Part shown: positions 56,548 to 64,000 of the stretch, piece after piece
How the letters are laid out: each line of letters begins with the position of its first letter
How positions within the stretch are numbered: position 1 is the stretch's first letter
Source of the DNA: Breviolum minutum Mf 1.05b.01
Taxonomy: Eukaryota > Sar > Dinophyceae > Suessiales > Symbiodiniaceae
Direction: 5' to 3'
NCBI GenBank assembly: GCA_000507305.1
Contig: DF241444.1
Span: 1 to 64,000, forward strand
Length of the DNA: 64,000 nt
Position numbers and translations under genes: made by a program
The notes under the pieces: model-generated
Databases searched by the model: none
Told to the model about the DNA's origin: nothing
Seen by the model: only the letters and a program-made list of their open reading frames with translations

Positions 56548-56870
56548 CAGGCCATAGTCATCATAGCCTCCGTTCCCATAATTGTAGTCCTCGTATCCTG
56601 CATTTCGGTCAAGACAGCAATGGCAATGGCATCCGCTTAAATGTCTGTCTCTGTAAGGAGTCAACGACAACACATACCTCAACATATCTCAACCTCCTGA
56701 TGTTTCTTGAATATAGCCTTTGTTGGTCTTGTTTTGGAGGGTGTCCCCTACGGAAAACCCATTCGTTTCATGACCGTTTTTCGTCGCCGCCATGCACTCC
56801 GTGATCTCCATAGTGATAGGGTCCCATTCCATCACCTTCCTCGGTTGTATCGGTGTTGTTTGTGCTTCAA
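56548..56870 (-). CDS. Gly/Tyr/Asp/His-rich exons, unknown protein
   Basis: The upstream exon (to about 56775-56785) reads DTTEEGDGMGPYHYGDHGVH. The downstream exon 56597-56548 (acceptor ccgaaatgcag, donor GGCCTG|GTACTG) reads YEDYNYGNGGYDDYGL. With a GC donor at CATGGCG|GCGACG the phases agree and the two low-complexity stretches join. Such tracts occur in RNA-binding and extracellular-matrix proteins, so the function is open. The 5' edge is not fixed. Confidence 0.35.
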
Positions 56871-57025
56871 CCATGGAGCATTCGGTGCCTTGAAAATGTT
56901 GAAGGAAACGGTGCTGCTTTGAAATCAGCTTCTTTGACTCGAGACTCCGCAGTTAGCTTTTTTTGTAAACTGCAAAAATCCATTTTTACTCAGCCGCCAG
57001 CTTCTGTATGTGCTTGCTCTTCCAG

Positions 57026-57238
57026 TTGCCTGAGCTGGTGAGCTTTTCGGTTGGCTCCAAACCTCCCGCCACCATTTTTAGAGCGGCTGAATTCTGGCGT
57101 CATTCTTTTGATCAAATTTGCGAAGGTTCAATACGTCTGCATGGTTATGATTCAGTAGAACAATATGCCACGTCTTTCAAGAAAACCTTCAGGAGCTTGA
57201 AAACAACGTCTTCATCCCATTTCGACACTCAGCTATAG
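57026..57238 (+). CDS. candidate last exon, unknown protein
   Basis: Good acceptor (cttgctcttccag), phase 0, open for 70 codons to TAG. The reading is LPELVSFSVGSKPPATIFRA, then EFWRHSFDQICEGSIRLHGY. The block before it (to about 56900) may hold an earlier exon ending ..SLTRDSAV. No family recognised. Confidence 0.45.
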   Translation: MPELVSFSVGSKPPATIFRAAEFWRHSFDQICEGSIRLHGYDSVEQYATSFKKTFRSLKTTSSSHFDTQL

Positions 57239-57481
57239 TAACCATCAGGCTAAAAATCATTCGTCCATATCATTTAGATAATGCTTTGACCTAAGATTTT
57301 CACAAAATCCAAAATCCCACAAATATTTAAAATCAAGTTGGGATACATGTTAAACCCCTTCGTTTTTCAACCATTTTAACTAACCTTTAGCTCATACAAC
57401 GCCCTTCACCTAACCCATTTCGATATTTTAAAAAAATTGGACCAACTGGACCAAACAACCGGTACCATCGGTACCAACCTC

Positions 57482-57661
57482 TCAAGTGTTCCCCATAAAA
57501 TTCGGACCAATTATGGACCGTTTTGGACCAAGGCACTCCTCTGGTGATTCATCTAATTGCTCTTCACCTTGGAGATCTGACAACTTCTTGGGGATGATGC
57601 TAACACCAGGTACGTGCTGAGGATCATCCCAGGACGGGATTTCCACGGATACTACGTGCGT
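57482..57661 (-). CDS. candidate last exon of a minus-strand gene
   Basis: Open to a TGA at 57482. The reading contains PKKLSDLQGEEQLDESPEEC and GPKRSIIGPNFMGNT. Possible acceptor atgatcctcag at about 57620. It may be the end of the gene that includes 58193-58284. No family recognised. Confidence 0.35.
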   Translation of the reverse strand, partial: THVVSVEIPSWDDPQHVPGVSIIPKKLSDLQGEEQLDESPEECLGPKRSIIGPNFMGNT

Positions 57662-58192
57662 TTTTCGGATCAACTTGGATGTTTTAACGTTGCCATTTTA
57701 AAAAAGGCCATGGATGGAAGAGAAACGTTGCCCGGGTATGTGGGCAAAATCATTGAATCAACCTCCTGTTTTAAATAGGTCTTTTTGATGTCTATTGACT
57801 CTGCAAAAATTGTCTTTTTCTTTGAACATCTTAATCTTCCGAAGTGATACTGTCCAAGACTATCAAAAATTGCACTGAGGTGGGTGTTTTACAGTAAATG
57901 ATTCTAGTGACTCTTCAGTAAAACCAAATGAATGGTGACATTGTGACCTTCTAAGCTCTTGTAATCGATGGTAATATCTGGGATAGATTATAATTTCGGC
58001 CTAGCCCCAACCCAGTAACAGTCACAAATGAAGGTTTATAGGGATTCCCTACCAAAAATGGAATAATTCTGGTGGTTTTCCTGGAATCCTGGTTGGGGGG
58101 CCCCGTTCCAAATTATGATAAACATCAATCAACTAACTACGCAATCTGAGCACAATTTTCAAGGTCCAAATGAGGTCATTCCAATCTTTCAC

Positions 58193-58284
58193 CAACAATC
58201 GGTCCCCTTGAAACTGAGAACCCCCGTACCACTCAAACGATCTTCTGCATCCTCTGTGGCAGTTCCAACAATGCTGTAAGCAGC
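58193..58284 (-). CDS. candidate internal exon, unknown protein
   Basis: Acceptor ttgttgagcatccag, donor TTGTTG|GTGAAAG, open from phase 0 to phase 2. The reading is AAYSIVGTATEDAEDRLSGT then GVLSFKGTDC. A further minus-strand block at 58560-58690 (KSLKERLGAIADAWDTW) may be an upstream exon. No family recognised. Confidence 0.4.
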
Positions 58285-58760
58285 CTGGATGCTCAACAAA
58301 AAAAAACAGTTCCTGACTTCTGATTTCGAGGGTTTTGGGGGGGAAGTTCAACATTAGAACAAAACAACTTACGCGTGCAAATGTGTGGAATGAATTTCCA
58401 ACAACGAAAAACATCTAAAGGCTTACTTAGTTCTAGCAAGTGCGTCAGGATTTTAACTTCCACATACAACCTATGTCTTCATTCATTGGATGTGTTTGGA
58501 TGTTACAGCTATATACCAACTACAGTATATCTCTTCATTGGATGCTTTTAGATGTTGAAGCTCGAAAGAGATACCAAATCGCAAAGTCCCGTTCCACGAT
58601 TCCACCAGGTGTCCCAAGCATCTGCAATGGCACCCAAACGTTCCTTTAAGGACTTCGCCTTGGCATCATTCGTTTTTCGGCCAAATTCTCCAATTTTCCA
58701 CAGCAGGCATGTCCAGGAAAACGTTGTTGTTTTCCCGTCATCTATGGTCATCTATATCCT

Positions 58761-58875
58761 GTAACAACAACAGAAATCCGGTGATCGCCACCTGGGATGG
58801 TGCTAAAACCCGTCGTAAATCATGGGAACAAACTACCAACCTCAACTGGTTATCCAGAATTTCTTTCATCAACAG
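58761..58875 (+). repeat. family C element C7
   Basis: Left GTAACAACAACAGAAATCCG, right AGAATTTCTTTCATCAACAG; inner CACCTGGGATGGTGC and CAACCTCAACTGG. The left end is altered but keeps GT. Confidence 0.65.
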
Positions 58876-59142
58876 TATCATTTTTAACAAAAACAGCTCG
58901 GTTTGATAACTTCAGACAGCTACAAATTTCGGTGAACCAAGCTCGGGGAAGGATACATTGCACAGGTCCGAGGAGGACAAGTTCAAGAAGGAAAGTCAAC
59001 CTAATCCCACATACTTTCTGATTTCAAATCAAGTTTAGATCACAGATCCAACCTTCTTATCTGAAAACATGTACAAAATCCTTCCATCTCAGGATATGTT
59101 TCTGACGTTGGGTTGGGTGTCGAAGATACATGAAGATCCGAC

Positions 59143-59332
59143 ATGTTGAGTGGTGCAATTGATGGCATCAAAGCGGCTTTGTTTCATTCACCAAGCAGGT
59201 TTTGGAGCTTAGTGACTGGTAAATGGTTGATACTCCAAACCTACGCCTCAATCATCAGGTTCATTGGACAGCTTCTCAAAATATCCTGCTGGAAATTCTG
59301 GATCAAAGAAGCATCCACCGAAACAAGTCTGA
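59143..59332 (+). CDS. small two-exon gene candidate
   Basis: Exon 1 59143-59218 starts with ATG and ends in phase 1 at GACTG|GTAAATG. Exon 2 59259-59332 (acceptor ctcaatcatcag) ends with TGA. The product is about 49 residues: MLSGAIDGIKAALFHSPSRF at the start, SLDSFSKYPAGNSGSKKHPP near the end. The intron would be only 40 bases, and another frame is open over exon 2 with its own GTAAGAG donor, so it is uncertain. Confidence 0.3.
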
Positions 59333-60169
59333 AGCTTCCGAAATGATTAGTAAGAGGTCCACCCCTTCATCGATGCTGCGCTACTCTGTCACAAGGCTAC
59401 AAATCACAAATCCCAGACAGCAGAACACTGAGATAGAAATGAACGTTTCCCTTGTCAATGTCCCCCCCCCCCAAAAAGAAATGAACAAACACATTATAAC
59501 ACCCACAATTTTCAAAATGTTCAAATGTTTCATTGCGATCTTAAACGACCAATGATACCAAGTCGTGATGTATGTAGCCTCCGCCCAAAAATCACCCACT
59601 GAGATACCCCAGCCGATGTGATGACCTCAAGTTGGTCACCGCATTTCCAACCGCAGATTGCGGCAGTTGATTTTTTTTAAGAATTCAACACCTGAAATAT
59701 ACCAGCTTAAATCTTTTGTTCATCTTTTATTCTTTCATCACTTGGATTTGTTCCGTTAACCCGGATGCAAACAATTTTAAGCTATCAGAAGCATGTGTAA
59801 TCATTAATTCTCTATCTAAGTATTCTTCGTGCCGTGCTTAAAAGCATGTCTAGCATCTCTAAAAAAAGGGGGGATCAATTCGCAATCGCGGAGAATACAC
59901 ATCCACTAGGAGGAAGCATGACGGCCGTGTGACCATTTAGGAGCTGTACTCCAAAGACCACGTTTCGCATGGAACAGGTCGACTTTAACGGGTGCTTGAC
60001 TGTAGAACAAAGGTACCCTTGAGATGCTTGGATGAGATTCATTATCTAAGACTTTGGTCTTACACAACAAGTCAGTAACTCATCGCAACACACTGAAGAT
60101 GTGCCAAAAAACCAACAAATCCAAGCTTTTATTTTACAACATTACAGCAGCAGAATTGCCATGCTTTGC

Positions 60170-60315
60170 CTAAGGTTGACCTTCCACAATGCACCTTAAA
60201 TATGAAAACCTCCAGTCGGTCCCCCCCTTTGCATAGTAGTTTTTCCCAGCCTCTTTTAGCGAAGCAGCGACCGGTGTGACCATGTTTGGCACATCCTTGG
60301 CGAAGAGATGGACTG
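60170..60315 (-). CDS. last exon of a minus-strand gene, unknown protein
   Basis: The minus strand reads VHLFAKDVPNMVTPVAASLK, then EAGKNYYAKGGTDWRFSYLR, to a TAG at 60170. Its acceptor (CAGGGCAG or CCCAG, 60316 or 60324) is the end of a family A element. Upstream minus-strand blocks at 60810-61015 may be further exons. No family recognised. Confidence 0.45.
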
Positions 60316-60408
60316 CTGCCCTGCTGGGAACTAACATATCCCATGAAATGGTCAATTTTCAAGATGATTTTTCTTTTCCCAAGGTGGGATACGTGAGTTC
60401 CCTAGAGG
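60316..60408 (-). mobile_element. family A element (TATCCC subtype) next to an exon
   Basis: On the minus strand TACCCTCTAGGGAACTCACG then TATCCCACC ... GGGATATGTTAGTTCCCAGC then AGGGCAG. The right end provides the acceptor AG of the exon at 60315. Confidence 0.7.
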
Positions 60409-60447
60409 GTAATCTCCTTCAGAAGATTTACTTTATCTTCTGCTTAC

Positions 60448-60553
60448 ACCCGGGAAGGTTGGCATAGAACCTGAACATGATGGTTTGGAAGAGGATGTTC
60501 CTCTTCCAGGGGTGAAAACTCTCAGGTTCCAGCCGTGAAAATCTTCCGGGGTT
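60448..60553. repeat. family A-like inverted-repeat element
   Basis: Left ACACCCGGGAAGGTTGGCAT then AGAACCTGA; right CTCAGGTTCCAGCCGTGAAA then ATCTTCCGGGG. Confidence 0.6.
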
Positions 60554-60809
60554 TTTTACATATGAGATGTGCTCGAACAACATCAGCTCTATGAGCAAAA
60601 AATCTTGTCTACCCGTTTCCGGGATCTCATCATGTCTCAAAGCAAATTGCTATCTGATTTTTGGTATCAACTCACCAAAGAAAAACATAGCATTTTGTAG
60701 TAGCCACACAATTAATTCAACTAAAAAGATACCACCCCAAATACCTATAGCTACAGTAGATGGACAAATTTTTTCAAACCCTGGACAATTTGATCCCCCG
60801 CGGCCCCCA

Positions 60810-61015
60810 AATTTCAAAGTTGTTTTCTTCGTCCAAGTGTTGAGACGGGTGGACGAAAGAAATCAAACCCCACAGCATGACATGTCACGCACACCTTGTT
60901 TAACTTCGACATTTCCCCAAGGTTTGAATAATTTGTCCCATCTACGGTATCATTGTTTGGGCCATAAATTCCAATCCACTTTGATGGCCCCTTGCTGAAA
61001 CCGCACCTCTGATGT
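60810..61015 (-). CDS. coding-like minus-strand blocks, unknown protein
   Basis: Two blocks read VRFQQGAIKVDWNLWPKQ (about 61010-60957) and VCVTCHAVGFDFFRPPVSTL (about 60893-60815). Acceptors are acatcagag and gttaaacaag. A GA donor (CAAT|GATACC) would be needed between them. Weak. Confidence 0.25.
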
Positions 61016-62650
61016 CATTGCTGCGATCCGATCTTGAGAAAGATTGCCTTGGCAAAACCGAGAGGCAAAACAAAAGGCAAAACCTGACATGGAAGGCCCA
61101 ACCAATTCCTGAGGGACTTTGGGACATTTTGGGACAAGGGGGTCTGAAATTTGGTCAAATTTTGAGGTGGGAAAAAACCAAAGTTAAACAAAAACTGTAA
61201 GATTTGAGGAGCCAGAAACATCTAATGACTCGAGACATACTACAAGAATATCCTGAGTGGTTCATCGAGTGTTGCAGAAACTTCGGGCCGATTTCTGTTC
61301 TTGGGTTTGTCATGCAGCAAAAAAAATTGACCAGCACATGGGAGTATAACCCAAAGAACCTTAGTTTTACGCAAATGCCTTCAGGCTTAAACTAATATCC
61401 ACAGTTGATGACAGCAGCAACACCCATTTGGTCAGAACCCAGCTCCAAAACACTTCCTTGCCAGCAAAAAAATACTATAATATATATATATATATATATG
61501 TGCAAACTAAACTAGTGATCTATTTATCACAAAAAAAAATGGACTTGTCCTGCTTCTGTAGCTCTTATCGCCTTGACTATTGGCATCTTTTCAGGTACCC
61601 CTGTGCCAAGGCGCTGTTCACGTCATCCTTCAACATGCCCAAAGACTGTCGGTTGGCAACAAAAAAAAAAACAGGACATGTGAACGGGAAAATCAAAATG
61701 GAACACACTAGCAACTTAACAGCATGTCTTCGTAAAAGCTCCACACCTTATTGAAAATACTTGCAAAAAGGATTGAGAGTTGTTTGGCTTAACAATCTTA
61801 ATATAACTGATATCCCCAAGTGATTGTTGTTTAGCAATGGTTTTTTAAACTATATATTAATCCCCAACAGATATTAAAAATAGTTAGTTGCTTAACCATC
61901 AGAAACTGGTTGTGTTTTTTTGGGATTTCTGTTTTTCCCCCACGATTCCATGCTTCGACATCAGCAACCCCGAGGGCTGACCCTGGACAACTCGGCCACT
62001 TCTTTCCCAAGCTCCGTGGGACCACTTTTGGTGATCTGGCCAGCGGGTTGGTTTTGTTTGGTTTGATTGGAAGGGGCTGTGGACAAACGCTGTAGTTTGA
62101 TCTGGTAGTGTAAATATACATGTATATAAATATTGAGTTGTCATACATGTGTATATATATTGTATAATTATACGTACGTATATACACAGAGATGTATAGG
62201 TTGTATAATCTTACAAGCAGTATAATGTATATATCTTGGCAAAGAAGAGCAGTTGATCAAGAAGCATTCAAAGGGCATTTTGACACTAAGCATATTTTCC
62301 AGTTTGGTCAGCCGCGTTGGCGCTCCAAGGGGTTGCTCTGAACATTCAAAACTGAAAGAAGCTATATTAGTACATCATGACAATTGAAATAAAACAAGTT
62401 GCACTCTGCAAGAAACCGAAACATGTTTGGAAAGGAGGAGTTTCTCCGATCCACCCTGAACCAGCTGTTTGTGAAGTTCCCTTAGGTTTTTTTCATGAAC
62501 AGTGGCATCAGTGACATGATCGGTTTCAAGTGGATGTTCCCCCACCCAGAAATAGAAAATGAAGGTCAATAGGGATCCCATACTACATATATATGTATAT
62601 TGTATTATAATGAGTCAGATCCTGTGTTCCTGGTGGTTTTCCAACAAAAG

Positions 62651-62940
62651 TCGATTCTCACTTGGAGCCCCCCGGCAATGTTCTCAATGGAAGGTGTGAA
62701 GCCCGGATCCTGCGTCGGCTTGATCCGCGCAGGTTTGCCCAACTATCGCGCAGGTTTGAAAAGTGTGCCCACTGAGGTAACATGAAATGTTCCACGCCTT
62801 TCAGCAAGATTTTTTTGTCCAGCAGTTAGGTTCCGCCCAAGCTCCATGAGATGCGTGCACATGCTGCAAGAAACGCCATGGAGTTTGTGACACGCAACAA
62901 GATGATGAATTCGGATTGCTTCACTGCACTTTCATGTTAG
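62651..62940 (+). CDS. 3' part of a plus-strand gene, unknown protein
   Basis: Exon 62651-62776 (acceptor ttttccaacaaaag, donor CTGAG|GTAACA), 42 codons in phase 0: TWSPPAMFSMEGVKPGSCVG, then LIRAGLPNYRAGLKSVPTE. Exon 62830-62940 (acceptor tttgtccagcagttag) continues in phase 0: VPPKLHEMRAHAARNAMEFV, and ends with TAG. The intron is 53 bases. Phases agree. The exons are richer in G+C than their flanks. No family recognised. It ends 87 bases before the end of the next, opposing gene. Confidence 0.5.
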
Positions 62941-63027
62941 ACTAGAACATATTTGAACACTGCCAAAGTAAGATCAAGGAGGCACAAGACTGCCCAAAAA
63001 CATCACCTAAAAGGTAGCCTCAGCCGG

Positions 63028-63838
63028 TCACAGGGTGCCCCAATCATGCTCTCCCCAATACTTTTGAGTCTCATGTAACTTGGCCAGGACTGGGAAAGGC
63101 ACAATTTCTTTCACTGCTTTGGGGGCAAAGGGAAGTGCACGATGCATACGAAGCAAGGCCCAAATTGCATAGTCCAAATGCTTCAGTAGTTCCATCATTT
63201 CCGGCTCCTAAGCGTGGGAAAGTACGTGGGGTAGATCTTGGGACCTGGAACTGCATCATTAAGGATGCATTGCCAGGTGCGATTTGGAAGTCAGTTGTTG
63301 CGAAAAAAAATGATTGGGACACTTTCTGAGAGAAATCTTCAATGCCTTGCAAAGACCAAACAATTTGGCATGTCTTGACATTCTTTTTTCCTCCCGTGGG
63401 AACCCTCTAGCAAGGAGTAACAGATTAACCGGCAAAAATCCCTCAGGTCCGCGTTTTTCCAAGAATCTGCAAGACCTAAGCGCTTGCGTTGCTCTTCAAA
63501 TTCAATGTCCGAGGCTGATTGGATTGGGACCGTCACATTTTTCAGCCACTCGCAAACATAAACTTCTGCAACCGCCGCATTCAGGGACTTGTCCATGTCA
63601 GCCTCTTTCGTGAACAGTACATTTGCAGGCTTGTGCAAAAACCTCCAAACGTACAGCACTCCATGTAAAAAGAAGGCTGGAATGCGGTCAGGGCGATCAT
63701 CATCCTTGGGCTTGGTTCGCCTTGATATTTGCATGCTCGCAAAGCGGTTCACATCCAAACTGCTTTCAACAAGACCAGCCCAAACTCGGTCATCATCGTC
63801 CAGTGGCGCAGCAGGGATTCGGCATGTCTTGCATCCTG
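63028..63838 (-). CDS. 3' part of a minus-strand gene, unknown protein
   Basis: A long exon (about 63838-63357) is open for some 160 codons: GCKTCRIPAAPLDDDDRVWA, RIPAFFLHGVLYVWRFLHKP, NAAVAEVYVCEWLKNVTVPI, DIEFEEQRKRLGLADSW. The last exon 63207-63028 follows a very good acceptor (tactttcccacgcttag) in phase 0, reads EPEMMELLKHLDYAIWALLR and PFPVLAKLHETQKYWGEHDW, and ends with TGA. The donor of the long exon is not certain; TTG|GTCTTT at 63357 gives the right phase. The protein is mixed helical with a C-x2-C near the start of the visible part. I do not recognise the family. The gene probably starts beyond the window. Confidence 0.55.
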
Positions 63839-64000
63839 CATGACTTGGGCAGTTCCAACCATTGGGGCCGTGAAATTGATGGAATCACCAACACAACCAA
63901 CCAATCAAAAGCCAACAAAAAAGGTGCAGCGTTTGCAGGATTCAGAAACTCTGAATTCAAGAACTTGTCCCTCCTGATCTTGAAATGTGACACAGTTGGC

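Noticed and set aside
1-64000. CRISPR arrays, prokaryotic operons, prophage, rRNA genes
   Set aside because: No regularly spaced repeats with unique spacers, no prokaryotic gene layout and no recognisable rRNA sequence were seen.

Overview
This is nuclear DNA of a eukaryote, most probably a dinoflagellate. The main evidence is: (1) a relict of the dinoflagellate spliced leader (CATTTTGGCTCAAG, 10159-10172) lies 10 bases upstream of a start codon; (2) genes are broken into short exons whose reading phases agree across introns, some with GC or GA instead of GT at the 5' splice site; (3) there are pentatricopeptide-like fragments of the 'N.A.SAC' type; (4) most of the remaining DNA is short inverted-repeat elements, microsatellites and AT-rich filler. 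There are no operons, no ribosome binding sites and no prokaryotic genes. The window holds one assembly gap (32834-33221) and a few single N bases.

Layout. 0.7-3.2 kb: isolated exon candidates, including two pentatricopeptide-like fragments. 6.9-10.1 kb: a minus-strand gene of unknown function. 10.2-13.9 kb and 14.6-19.3 kb: two plus-strand genes in tandem. Both look like Golgi type II membrane glycosyltransferases; the second matches the GT61 pattern. 23.6-24.8 kb: an intronless acyltransferase-3 family membrane protein, the clearest single gene here. 25-34 kb: mostly repeats. 35.3-35.7 kb: a small two-exon minus-strand gene. 36.5-47.2 kb: scattered exon candidates on both strands, among them a minus-strand gene ending at 44093. 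51-53.6 kb and 56.5-61 kb: more multi-exon candidates, mainly on the minus strand. 62.65-62.94 kb (plus) and 63.03-63.84 kb (minus): two genes that converge tail to tail.

The most interesting system is the set of short inverted-repeat elements (about 85-130 bp, several families). At least one family (here family C, ends GTTGATGG...CCATCAACAG) coincides exactly with introns of the two glycosyltransferase genes. Removing the element restores the reading frame, once by removing a stop codon that the element itself carries. Two other families abut predicted exons or have GT...AG ends. They look like introner elements, that is mobile DNA that makes introns.

All exon models were built by eye from reading frames, splice-site sequence and phase agreement. 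Single-exon candidates are much less certain than the phase-linked models. No transcript or database evidence was available.
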